A DNA stretch of 64,000 bases from Microcystis wesenbergii NRERC-220 (GTDB lineage Bacteria > Cyanobacteriota > Cyanobacteriia > Cyanobacteriales > Microcystaceae): contig NZ_JAVSJA010000001.1 in NCBI RefSeq assembly GCF_032027425.1, forward strand, positions 1,736,001-1,800,000, read 5' to 3'. Position 1 is the stretch's first letter. Every line of letters begins with the position of its first letter. The notes under the pieces are model-generated. The model did no database searches. It was given only the letters and a program-made list of their open reading frames with translations, and had not been told where the DNA came from. Of the stretch, positions 18,780-27,166 are shown piece by piece. A program made the translations under genes and the position numbers.

Positions 18780-18856
18780 GACTCAAATTCATCGTTCTCG
18801 ACGCTAATATCATCATAAGAAATAGACATCTCCAAAAATCTATACCCCAGTCCTAG
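18776..18856 (+). pseudogene. Truncated PIN-domain toxin remnant
   Basis: GTG 18776 overlaps the antitoxin stop by two bases. It reads MRLKFIVLDANIIIRN, the N-terminal strand and first catalytic Asp of a PIN toxin, then leaves the family and stops at 18854-18856. About 26 codons remain of a usual 130-140. The rest of the toxin is absent from the gap before DUF433, so a deletion is inferred. Confidence 0.75.
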
Positions 18857-18920
18857 CAATGGTATTCCTACTTGGTAATGGGATTTCTTATCCTTTTAGC
18901 TAAACAGCAACATTGCTCCT

Positions 18921-19256
18921 ATGAAATTAGCCCCCATCCCAACAAAACAGTACATCGAGCAACGAGAAGAAGAATATTGGCTCGAAGGAACTCGTATCTC
19001 CCTTGATTCAGTTGTCTATTCTTTCTTGAACGGAGAATCGCCCGAAAGTATTGCCCAAAATTTCCCACTCCTTTCCCTCGAACAGGTTTATGGTGCGATC
19101 GCTTTCTATCTGGCCAATCGAGAGCTTGTCAATGCCTATCTGAAAAAGGGTGAAGCCGAGTTTCAGCAACTACAACAGTCTTGTAGAGAAAAGAGTCCTT
19201 TGCTGTACCAAAAATTGAAGGCGGATCAAGCCTACAATATGTGCTTAAAAAACTAA
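18921..19256 (+). CDS. DUF433 domain protein
   Basis: This 111-residue protein has the DUF433 helix-turn-helix-like core YWLEGTRISLDSVVYSFLNG followed by SPESIAQNFPLLSLEQVYGA. DUF433 proteins are predicted antitoxins that usually precede a DUF5615 PIN-like gene. No such partner follows here: the next gene is a Uma2 protein 113 bases away. It is therefore an orphan or its partner has been lost. Confidence 0.85.
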   Translation: MKLAPIPTKQYIEQREEEYWLEGTRISLDSVVYSFLNGESPESIAQNFPLLSLEQVYGAIAFYLANRELVNAYLKKGEAEFQQLQQSCREKSPLLYQKLKADQAYNMCLKN

Positions 19257-19377
19257 TTTCCTAGAAGAAGGCTATAATTACCATAACATTTTGCCCCCAT
19301 CTCAATTCTAGCCCCTAGATATTTTCCCCTAGCATTGGGGAAAAAGCTCCTTAAGTCTCATCACCAGCGTGACTCCG

Positions 19378-20115
19378 ATGACTTCAACTATTGCCCCTTC
19401 TCGACTTTCACTGCCTACCCAAGATGAATTGCCCTGCGATGACGGCGTTCCCATGGAAACCCAACGACATAAACTCCAGATGGATATACTCATAGATACC
19501 TTGTTACCCTGGTTAGCTGCTAGGGAAGATGGCTATGTAGGCGGCAATATGTTCGTTTATTTCAGTGCCGCACAGTTAAAAAACGAGGACTTTCGCGGTC
19601 CCGATTTCTTTGCTGTCCTGGGGGTTCCCAAAGCGGAAAGAAAAAGTTGGGTGGTTTGGCAAGAGGGGAAAGCTCCCGATGTGGTTATCGAACTCCTTTC
19701 TGAAAGTACCGCTCAACAGGATAAAACTGAAAAGAAAGCTATCTATCAAGACCGCTTGCGAGTGCCAGAATATTTCTGGTACGATCCCTTCAATCCTGAA
19801 GACTGGGCGGGTTTTATTCTCAGAGACGGCAACTACGAGCCATTATCTCTAGAGACGGGAGAAAGATTTTTCAGTCAAAGGCTAGGGTTGGCTTTGGTAC
19901 GCTGGCAAGGGGAGTATAAGGGAGTCGAGGCAGTTTGGTTGCGTTGGGCGACTTTTGCTGGCGATTTATTGCCCACGGAGTCAGAGCTAACTGAACAGGA
20001 AAGAATGCGGGCCCAACAGGAAAGAATGCGGGCCCAACAGGAAAGAATGCGGGCTGAGGATTTAGAAGCATTGCTCCAACGCTATCGAGAGCGTTTTGGA
20101 GATTTGCCAGAATAA
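19378..20115 (+). CDS. Uma2 family protein (DUF820, PD-(D/E)XK fold)
   Basis: The 245-residue product is a paralogue of the protein at 14844, with FRGPDFFAVLGVP, PDVVIELLSEST and KKAIYQDRLRVPEYFWYDPF. The C-terminal tail carries a 21-base repeat (QERMRAQ, nearly three copies, 19996-20055), a coiled-coil heptad different from that of the paralogue. ATG 19378 is preferred over GTG 19369. Role unknown; a nuclease-like fold is inferred from the family. Confidence 0.9.
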   Translation: MTSTIAPSRLSLPTQDELPCDDGVPMETQRHKLQMDILIDTLLPWLAAREDGYVGGNMFVYFSAAQLKNEDFRGPDFFAVLGVPKAERKSWVVWQEGKAPDVVIELLSESTAQQDKTEKKAIYQDRLRVPEYFWYDPFNPEDWAGFILRDGNYEPLSLETGERFFSQRLGLALVRWQGEYKGVEAVWLRWATFAGDLLPTESELTEQERMRAQQERMRAQQERMRAEDLEALLQRYRERFGDLPE

Positions 20116-20478
20116 ATCTGGATGTTGACCAGCTAAAGTACAATAACTCTCCAGAAAGCTAATAGGATAGGAATATCAAGCATGGACGACCAATAACCTT
20201 AGAGAACTCTTGTTCACTTTCCGGTATTAGCTGATTAAAAATTTTCTTTACAAGAAGTTGATCATCAGGTACAATCTAGCCAATATGCCCATTGAATCCG
20301 GTCTTGAACTGGTTAGTTAATGGAATTGCCCATGATGATTGAAACCCTGCTCCAGCAGTATTTTGTCAAGATTTAATAGGAGGCAACCAGCTAGTAATAT
20401 TTTGATAAAGGATACCAGTTCCGAGTTGGCTTTGACGACAAAACATGACAGTAAATATTAGTAGTATAAAGGTTGACA
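20116..20478. other. 363-bp gap with no recognised feature
   Basis: Both strands are broken by stops. A short frame near 20370-20450 looks like a coding scrap but matches nothing that I can name. A promoter for the following methyltransferase gene probably lies at its right end. Confidence 0.4.
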
Positions 20479-21411
20479 ATGTTGAAGAAATTACTTAACC
20501 GTATGCAAACCGAACAGGGTAGAAAAAATATTAAATTTGCCCTAGCCAGAAAAATATTCAATCCCCTCTTAAGAAATATTGGCTATACCCTAATTACTGA
20601 CCATTTTTATCAGCCGATACCCAACCGTCAGGAAATTATGACATACGCGGGCAAAGAAAGGCCTCTTAGCTCAATTGAATGGCATCTAGACAAGCAAACT
20701 GAACTGGTTAGGTATTTACTAGAAAAATATGGTTTGGAATTTAACAATAAAGAAATTTTTTCAGCATTTGGTTATTCCGAAGATAGTTCTGCTCTCATTA
20801 GTGGCGATGCAGAAGTACTCTATGCTATGGTCAGAGAAAGGAAACCCTCTCAGGTAATTGAAATTGGGTCGGGTGGTAGCACTAAAATTATCGCCGCAGC
20901 TTTAAGAATGAATTTTATAGAAAATTCCCAAAAATCACAACTGATCTCGATCGAGCCTTATCCTCAAGATTTTTTAAAAGACTTTGCTAATGTTAGTCAA
21001 GATTTTCTAGAATTTAGTTTGCTTACCCAGAAAGTAGAAGCCGTAGATTTGTCTGTTTTTGAATCCCTGCAAACCAATGATATTCTGTTCGTTGATTCCA
21101 GTCATGTATTTAAGTCTGGTAGTGATGTGGAGTTTGAATTTCTTCAAGTTTATCCCCGTTTACAAACAGGAGTCTTAGTTCATATTCACGATATATTTTT
21201 TCCCTATGATTATCCCATCGAATGGAATCTCAAAGAATCACGATACTGGAACGAGCAATACTTTTTAGAGACCTTTCTACAATTTAACAAAAAGTTTGAA
21301 ATTTTGGCATCCTTATCTATGGTATCTTCTTATAATAATTCTGTGTTTCTTGATAATATCAATGCTTATAATGAAGAGCGATTACCCGGTTCTTTCTGGA
21401 TGATTGCTTAA
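20479..21411 (+). CDS. Class I SAM-dependent methyltransferase-like protein
   Basis: The 310-residue product has a SAM-binding signature SQVIEIGSGGSTKIIAAALR near residue 130 and a Methyltransf_24-like acidic strand NDILFVDSSHVFKSGSDVEF with VHIHDIFFPYDYP. The N-terminal 100 residues are a helical extension. ATG 20479 is preferred over TTG 20473. It begins a tight rightward run of six genes with gaps of 57 bases or less, probably one transcript. Confidence 0.82.
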   Translation: MLKKLLNRMQTEQGRKNIKFALARKIFNPLLRNIGYTLITDHFYQPIPNRQEIMTYAGKERPLSSIEWHLDKQTELVRYLLEKYGLEFNNKEIFSAFGYSEDSSALISGDAEVLYAMVRERKPSQVIEIGSGGSTKIIAAALRMNFIENSQKSQLISIEPYPQDFLKDFANVSQDFLEFSLLTQKVEAVDLSVFESLQTNDILFVDSSHVFKSGSDVEFEFLQVYPRLQTGVLVHIHDIFFPYDYPIEWNLKESRYWNEQYFLETFLQFNKKFEILASLSMVSSYNNSVFLDNINAYNEERLPGSFWMIA

Positions 21412-21434
21412 AAATTACGCGCTTCCAAACAATC

Positions 21435-22406
21435 ATGAAAATAATTAATCTTAATCATAACTTTTCCACGACTCGCAAGCTCACTTCTGATCCCCTACAA
21501 TATCCAATATTATCTCCCCCAAATCCAGAACGCAAGGGAGAAGGGGGATTAAGAACAAAGGGATATTTCAAACGGTCTTACGATGAAGCGAGTGGTTTGT
21601 CTGACAATTCACCGCTTCCTTTAGTTACCATCATTACTGTAGTTTTCAATGGTGAGAAGTATTTAGAGCAAACGATTCAGAGTGTGATTAATCAAACCTA
21701 TGATAATGTTGAGTATATTGTTATAGATGGTGGTTCTACAGATGGTACTGTTGAAATTATCCATAAATACGAAGATGCTATTGATTATTGGCTGAGTGAA
21801 CCAGATCAAGGTTTATACTTTGCTATGAATAAGGCTATAAGTCTAGCTATGGGTGAAATTATTGGCAATCTTAACTGTGGAGATTGGTACGAACTAGATG
21901 CAATTCAAAATAGTGTTTTAGCTCTTAATGATTCTCAAGCTGATTATGCTTATGGCAGTGTTTATTTAGTTAATCAAAAAGGAGAGAGAATAGGTAAGTT
22001 TTCAGCAATGACAGGGGAAAAGTTAAATCAAAGTATTTATTATGTTCAACCTTATCCCCATATTTCAGCTTTTGTCAAGAAGCTCGTTTACTTACAGGAA
22101 GGGTCTTTTAATACCAAGTATAAAGTAGCGGCCGATCACGAATTTAGCCTCAGAATTCATACAAAAAATTATCAAGGAGTAGAGATAAAAAAAGTGTTAG
22201 GAAATATTAGACCAGGCGGATTAAGTGGTAAAATAATTGCTAAGGAAGAGAGCCGAGATATAGCCATTGAATACGGAGTTAACAAAACTTATGCCTATTT
22301 ACTATTTCTCTATTATACGATTAATAGCTATTTGGTAAAAATTTTGCCTCATTTTCTAGTTAAGTTAGTTAAAAATCTAAAGAACAGTCGATTTGGATAC
22401 GAATAA
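21435..22406 (+). CDS. Family 2 glycosyltransferase
   Basis: The 323-residue product has a GT2 domain starting near residue 63 (LVTIITVVFNGEKYLEQTIQ), with VIDGGSTDGT and the acceptor-site ADHEFSLRI. It probably adds one sugar to the lipid-linked repeat unit. The first 60 residues are unusual for GT2. They include a proline/glycine-rich stretch (SPPNPERKGEGG) encoded by a C/G-tract sequence like dispersed intergenic repeats, so the N-terminus may be repeat-derived, or a later start is used. Confidence 0.9.
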   Translation: MKIINLNHNFSTTRKLTSDPLQYPILSPPNPERKGEGGLRTKGYFKRSYDEASGLSDNSPLPLVTIITVVFNGEKYLEQTIQSVINQTYDNVEYIVIDGGSTDGTVEIIHKYEDAIDYWLSEPDQGLYFAMNKAISLAMGEIIGNLNCGDWYELDAIQNSVLALNDSQADYAYGSVYLVNQKGERIGKFSAMTGEKLNQSIYYVQPYPHISAFVKKLVYLQEGSFNTKYKVAADHEFSLRIHTKNYQGVEIKKVLGNIRPGGLSGKIIAKEESRDIAIEYGVNKTYAYLLFLYYTINSYLVKILPHFLVKLVKNLKNSRFGYE

Positions 22407-22417
22407 TCAGAATATTT

Positions 22418-23560
22418 ATGAAAATACTACAAATTTCTCCGAAGCCATTTCACCCTGATCGAGGCGGTTTGTATGTTGTTCAAAAAAGCTTTAGCAATCT
22501 GATAGCAGCTAAAACCCTTGATACAATACCGATCAATTCCTCGGTCAGTGCAGAATCGGAAGCGGACTATCATCTGCAACAATTGAATATTTTCAATTTT
22601 GGAGCTAACTATGGAATACCTATCATTACCTATAAATTATTATCTCAATTGTGGGCATTGGAGCTTAACTTAATTACTATACACTGTCTTTTTCAGTTTC
22701 ATGTTGTTATTGGTTATGTATTGTCAAAAATCAAAAAAGTCCCTTACATAGTATTTCTACATGGTACTCTAGACCCCTATGTATTTTCCTATCGCGCTAT
22801 ACCTAAATATTTATGGATGTATGGAATAGGCCAGCGAATATTACAACAAGCTAGTGCTGTTATTTGCACTAGCAACCGGGAAGCTGAAAAAGCAAGCAAT
22901 TATCTACGGAATTCTAATGTAGAAATCTGTCCTCTGGGAATTGAAGTTCCAGACTTGCCAGGAATTGTACAGTACAAAAATCAGGTACGAGAAAAACTAG
23001 GAATTGATAAGAGTAAAAAAATACTGCTGTTTTTAGGTAGAATTGACCCAATGAAACGCCCTATTGAAACTGCTTTAGCTTTTAAAAAAAATAATCCACA
23101 AGACTGGGTTTATCTAATGGTTGGTAGCTTGTCTAAATCAGAAAAATATTGTTTAGAATTGGTTGTTGATAATCAGCAAGTTTACTACCATCACTCAGTT
23201 TATGGTTTAGATAAATGGATATTTATGGCTGCCGCTGACGCTTTTATTCATTTAAGCTATCGGGAAAATTTTTGCTATTCTGTCGCAGAAGCAGCGGCCC
23301 TTGGTTTGCCCCTTATAATCTCTGATGGTATAGATATCTACCCTGTTTTAGAGGAAGCGGGAGGTGCTGATGTAATTACTATTAATTCTGAGGAGGATAT
23401 ACATAAGGGTCTGGCGAAATTTTTGGATAAATCAGAAATGGATCAAAAGGCCATGGGAGAAAGGGCAAAAAAGGTTTTCCAAGAAAACTTTTGTCAATCT
23501 GTTTTCCAAGATAGATTAGTAAAATTGATTAAAAAATATGCTAGAGAAAATCACTTCTAG
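22418..23560 (+). CDS. Family 4 glycosyltransferase (GT-B)
   Basis: The 380-residue product has the GT-B pattern: N-terminal KILQISPKPFHPDRGGLYVV, the donor-binding segment ILLFLGRIDPMKRPIETALA near residue 204, and the E-x7-E-like region SVAEAAALGLPLIISDGIDI. Family 4 enzymes are retaining transferases that use nucleotide sugars. It follows the GT2 gene by 11 bases, as part of the same run. Confidence 0.92.
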   Translation: MKILQISPKPFHPDRGGLYVVQKSFSNLIAAKTLDTIPINSSVSAESEADYHLQQLNIFNFGANYGIPIITYKLLSQLWALELNLITIHCLFQFHVVIGYVLSKIKKVPYIVFLHGTLDPYVFSYRAIPKYLWMYGIGQRILQQASAVICTSNREAEKASNYLRNSNVEICPLGIEVPDLPGIVQYKNQVREKLGIDKSKKILLFLGRIDPMKRPIETALAFKKNNPQDWVYLMVGSLSKSEKYCLELVVDNQQVYYHHSVYGLDKWIFMAAADAFIHLSYRENFCYSVAEAAALGLPLIISDGIDIYPVLEEAGGADVITINSEEDIHKGLAKFLDKSEMDQKAMGERAKKVFQENFCQSVFQDRLVKLIKKYARENHF

Positions 23561-23612
23561 TGACACTGTTGTTTCGTACTATCCCATACCAATTATTTCT
23601 CAGGAGGCTTAA

Positions 23613-24323
23613 ATGGTTTACGATCACTCAATTCATTATACCCGTCATACCTTACGGCAATACCTGCCGATGAGTGGAAAAGCGATGCTCAACCGAATTC
23701 TCGATATTTTGAGAATGGAAGTAAATTTTTCAGGAAAGAGCTTTGCTGATGTGGGTTGTAGTACCGCTTATATTACTGCGGTAATCGTTGATGAATTCAA
23801 ACCAGATATTGCTGTAGGGATGGATATTCATCAACCAAATCTTGAACTGGCAAAACAACGTTATCCGCACATTCAGTTCCAAACGATTAACCTCAATGAA
23901 GACAACAAACCTGAAACTCAATACGATGTATTAATATGTACGGAAACCCTAGAACACGTTGGTGAACTTACCACTGCTATCGACAATCTGATTAAATTGA
24001 AAAAAAGTCAAGGTTTTCTTTTAATTCTTGTCCCAGATGAAATTGGTTGGCTAGGATTTCTGCGAGTATTGTGGAGAGTAATTCGTTATGGGTATAATGC
24101 ACTTAATTGTTTTCAAGAAATTCCCAAGCAGAAATTCCTTTTTCTTAAGTATATGTGGAGTCTATTAACAGGAGAACGAGTTTCTAAGTATAGAAATGAA
24201 AGAAGCCATTGGTGTACTCATTTTGGGTTTGACTATCGGGATATTGACGATTATCTTCAGGTTAAAAATGTTGATTTTTATGCCTATAATAAATTTGGCA
24301 ATAGATACTATATAGTTAGGTAA
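23613..24323 (+). CDS. SAM-dependent methyltransferase
   Basis: The 236-residue product has motif I KSFADVGCSTAYITAVIVDE near residue 43, the acidic end of motif II GMDIHQPNLELAKQRYP, and CTETLEHVGELTTAIDNLIK. The ATG has AGGAGG a few bases upstream (about 23603-23608), the clearest ribosome binding site in this run. It probably modifies a sugar in the polysaccharide. Confidence 0.87.
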   Translation: MVYDHSIHYTRHTLRQYLPMSGKAMLNRILDILRMEVNFSGKSFADVGCSTAYITAVIVDEFKPDIAVGMDIHQPNLELAKQRYPHIQFQTINLNEDNKPETQYDVLICTETLEHVGELTTAIDNLIKLKKSQGFLLILVPDEIGWLGFLRVLWRVIRYGYNALNCFQEIPKQKFLFLKYMWSLLTGERVSKYRNERSHWCTHFGFDYRDIDDYLQVKNVDFYAYNKFGNRYYIVR

Positions 24324-24380
24324 ACTTAAATAGTTAATAGTAAATTGTGATTGCAAGTAAAAAATTAAAATCTAAAGTCT

Positions 24381-25529
24381 ATGTCACAAAATACCGAATA
24401 TTTTTTATGTACCTACCCCACTGTAACTGTAGCTATTCCCACCTACAATGAAGCCGATCATATTGAGTCGGTTATTCGTGGGTTTCTTCAAACCAGTTAT
24501 CCTAAATTATTAGAGATTTTAGTAGCTGATGGAGGTAGTCAAGATGAAACTCAAGCATTAGTTAAAAAATTGTCTTTGGCAGACTCAAGAGTCAAACTTA
24601 TTATTAATCCCCTCAAAATTCAATCTGCTGCCCTTAATCAGATGCTTTCTGAAGCCAAAGGAGATGTTTTTTTGCGTGCTGATGCCCATTGCGATTACGC
24701 ACCAGACTATATTGAAAAATGTGTAGAGGCTTTACTAGAATCAAAGGCTCTGAATGTGGGAGGATCTCAACGTTTTGTTGCTACTAATGATTTCCAAGCT
24801 GGTTTGGCCATAGCATCAAGAAGCTTTTTAGGTAATGGAGGGGCAAAGTATCGAGATCCCAACTATGATGGCTATGCTGATACAGTTTTTATAGGGTGTT
24901 TTTGGAGAAAAGCTTTATTAGAAATAGCTCTTGAACTAGTTCAATTAGATAATCCCGAAGAAATTTATGAGGTTGATTCGAGAAAAATATTAACAGTTTT
25001 TGATCCATTTCAAGTAACTAATCAAGATGCGGAACTTAATTTAAGATTAAAAGAAAAACAAAATAATGCGATTTATGTAAGTTCTAAAATCAAAGTATAT
25101 TACTATCCTAGAAGCTCTTGGGAAACTTTATTTATTCAGTATTTTAAATACGGTAGAGGTAGATACTTGACCTTTCTCAAACATCCACAAAGCACTCCCA
25201 CAAGAAGTAAGTTACCATTAATAATTTTTATTACTATAATTTTATTTTTCCTGTTAGATATATTATGGTTAAACAATCGACTTCACTCCCAGTTATTTTT
25301 AGTAGTAGCTATTGTTTTTATTTTAGCGGAGTCGATCAGAATAAATTATAAGTATAGAGATGATTTTGATTTAGAAATTTGGCGGGGTAAAAAGGAAAAA
25401 ATACCTAATTTCTTCTCTAGAGTTTTTTGGTGTACTATAGCATTTTTGATTATGCCTACTGCTTATTTTAGCGGAAATATATATCAAATATATAGACACA
25501 AAGTTTTAAAAATAGAGAAAAAGTTCTAA
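24381..25529 (+). CDS. Membrane-bound family 2 glycosyltransferase (ExoA-like)
   Basis: The 382-residue product has GT2 start VTVAIPTYNEADHIESVIRG, the donor strand ILVADGGSQDETQALVKKLS and an acidic DAHCDY motif. About three hydrophobic C-terminal spans (for example LIIFITIILFFLLDILWLNN) place it at the membrane. The layout resembles the ExoA-type beta-glucosyltransferases of succinoglycan synthesis. The linkage formed is unknown. Confidence 0.88.
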   Translation: MSQNTEYFLCTYPTVTVAIPTYNEADHIESVIRGFLQTSYPKLLEILVADGGSQDETQALVKKLSLADSRVKLIINPLKIQSAALNQMLSEAKGDVFLRADAHCDYAPDYIEKCVEALLESKALNVGGSQRFVATNDFQAGLAIASRSFLGNGGAKYRDPNYDGYADTVFIGCFWRKALLEIALELVQLDNPEEIYEVDSRKILTVFDPFQVTNQDAELNLRLKEKQNNAIYVSSKIKVYYYPRSSWETLFIQYFKYGRGRYLTFLKHPQSTPTRSKLPLIIFITIILFFLLDILWLNNRLHSQLFLVVAIVFILAESIRINYKYRDDFDLEIWRGKKEKIPNFFSRVFWCTIAFLIMPTAYFSGNIYQIYRHKVLKIEKKF

Positions 25530-25548
25530 AAAAATATTAATTTACTTT

Positions 25549-26529
25549 ATGAAAAACATTTTAGTCACGGGTGCAACAGGTTTTATCGGTAGCTATCTTC
25601 TGCCAATTTTATCTCAGCAGAAATTCCAGATTACTGCGGCAGTACGAAAGAATTTATATCAGTCGTTATCTGGGCCAATAAGAATAGTTAAAGTTGGCAA
25701 TATCGATGAAAAAACTAATTGGCAAGAGGCACTACAGGGAATTGATATAGTCATCCATCTAGCAGCCCGCGCTCATATTATCAACGAAACTATTCCCAAT
25801 CCAGAAGCGGAGTTTATTAAGGTTAATACTCAAGGTACAGCTAACTTGGTTCAACAGTCAATTCAAGCAGGAGTTAAACACTTTATTTTTATCAGTTCTA
25901 TCGGTGCGATGACAACTCAAAGCGATAGGATACTCACAGAAAATTCTCCTTGTCACCCTGATAGTCCCTATGGTCGTAGTAAATTGCAAGCAGAACAAGC
26001 TTTAATTAACCTTGCCAAAGATAGCAACATGACTTGGACAATTATTCGTCCTACTCTAGTTTACGGTTCTGGTAATCCGGGTAATATGGAGCGCTTGATG
26101 AAACTAATTAAACGGGGATTACCCTTACCTTTTGGTGCAATAAAAAATCGCCGTAGTTTTGTCTTTGTGGGTAACTTAGTTGCTGCCATTATTACCTGTT
26201 TAGATCATCCTAATGCCGCTAATCAAATCTTTTTAATTAGCGATAACCAAGCTGTTTCTACTCCCCAATTAATTCGACTCATTGCTCAACAAATTCAACA
26301 CCCCTGTCAATTGCTACCCGTCCCCACTACCTTACTTAGATTCTTAGGTTATCTGGGTGATAGCCTAGAATCCATAACAGGGAAAAATCTCCCTTTTAAC
26401 ACCTATAATATTGATCGCTTGCTTGGTTCTCTTGCCGTTGACTCTAGCCATATTCAAAAAACCCTAAATTGGCAACCTCCCTTTACTTTAGAGCAAGGAT
26501 TAGCTCGAACAATTCGGCCAGAAAATTAG
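25549..26529 (+). CDS. NAD-dependent sugar epimerase/dehydratase (extended SDR)
   Basis: The 326-residue product has the Rossmann motif ILVTGATGFIGSYLLPILSQ at the N-terminus, the serine FISSIGAM and the catalytic YxxxK in DSPYGRSKLQAEQALINLAK. It resembles UDP-N-acetylhexosamine 4-epimerase-type proteins that sit beside an initiating sugar-phosphate transferase in other polysaccharide loci. No such transferase follows here. It is the last clear gene of the locus. Confidence 0.9.
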   Translation: MKNILVTGATGFIGSYLLPILSQQKFQITAAVRKNLYQSLSGPIRIVKVGNIDEKTNWQEALQGIDIVIHLAARAHIINETIPNPEAEFIKVNTQGTANLVQQSIQAGVKHFIFISSIGAMTTQSDRILTENSPCHPDSPYGRSKLQAEQALINLAKDSNMTWTIIRPTLVYGSGNPGNMERLMKLIKRGLPLPFGAIKNRRSFVFVGNLVAAIITCLDHPNAANQIFLISDNQAVSTPQLIRLIAQQIQHPCQLLPVPTTLLRFLGYLGDSLESITGKNLPFNTYNIDRLLGSLAVDSSHIQKTLNWQPPFTLEQGLARTIRPEN

Positions 26530-26551
26530 TGATCAGCTTGTCAAAAAGACT

Positions 26552-26698
26552 TCACAATTCAAGTTCCGCTTTGACAAAATCGGCAGTTTTATGAAGAGAA
26601 AACCCTACTTTAGTCGCTATTGTCTGCATAGCGCCGCTATCCCTTAAAATTTTCCCTTTAATTCCCTCTAATCCTTCCTTTTTGCCAATATTGATCAT
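26552..26698 (-). CDS. Small ORF, hypothetical or remnant
   Basis: An ORF of 48 codons begins MINIGKKEGLEGIKGKILRD and ends KTADFVKAELEL. The regular, charged composition looks like protein, but upstream on the same strand (to about 26950) are frames broken by several stops. It could be the 3' end of a decayed gene rather than a free-standing one. I do not recognise the family. Confidence 0.35.
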   Translation of the reverse strand: MINIGKKEGLEGIKGKILRDSGAMQTIATKVGFSLHKTADFVKAELEL

Positions 26699-26956
26699 AC
26701 TATCCCTAATCTAATTATCAGGCAATGAGCGATAATTCTGCACTATGCTATCTCTTGATATCTTTATTGTCTTTCTACAGCACTTTCAATTAAAACACTC
26801 TCTAAATAAACATCATATTCTAGATTTGTTGGAAATTACTGAATTGTTGGAATCACTTTTAAAGCGTTTCTCATCAAGATGAAGTATAAACTGACAAGGC
26901 ATCTTCTTCTGTCTCCCCAAAAGGAAAACTTAGTAACTCACCATTAAGATAACTGC
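26699..26956 (-). pseudogene. Decayed coding sequence
   Basis: On the minus strand a frame near 26883-26945 reads GELLSFPFGETEEDALSVYT and stops. Short protein-like frames with internal stops continue toward 26700. The composition suggests one or two decayed genes. No family can be assigned. Confidence 0.35.
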
Positions 26957-27068
26957 TATAATACTAAATCCGTTGAGTATAGGCTACATATCAGGAGAGG
27001 CAATAGGCAATAGGCAATAGGCAAAAGGGGGAATAAATAATCAGTCTTTAATAACCAGATTTAGTATA
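26957..27068. mobile_element. MITE-like element, copy B
   Basis: The element starts TATAATACTAAATCCGTT and ends AATAACCAGATTTAGTATAA, so its termini are imperfect inverted repeats. The right block GGCAAAAGGGGGAATAAATA with TCAGTCTTTAATAA matches copy A at 368-483. A small AGGCAAT heptamer repeat lies inside. No ORF is present. Confidence 0.6.
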
Positions 27069-27104
27069 ACTATTAGATTCAAGAGCCAAAAGTAAAACCA
27101 GAAA

Positions 27105-27134
27105 TATAGAGAGCTTACTAACAAGCTCTCTATA
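27105..27134 (-). terminator. Intrinsic terminator of the HtrA-type gene
   Basis: A perfect 12-bp stem (27105-27116 with 27123-27134) has a six-base loop. On the minus strand a TTTC run follows. It lies 33 bases beyond the stop of the protease gene. Confidence 0.75.
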
Positions 27135-27166
27135 AAGTTTAGGTCTTCTACCACTTATCTTCCAGA

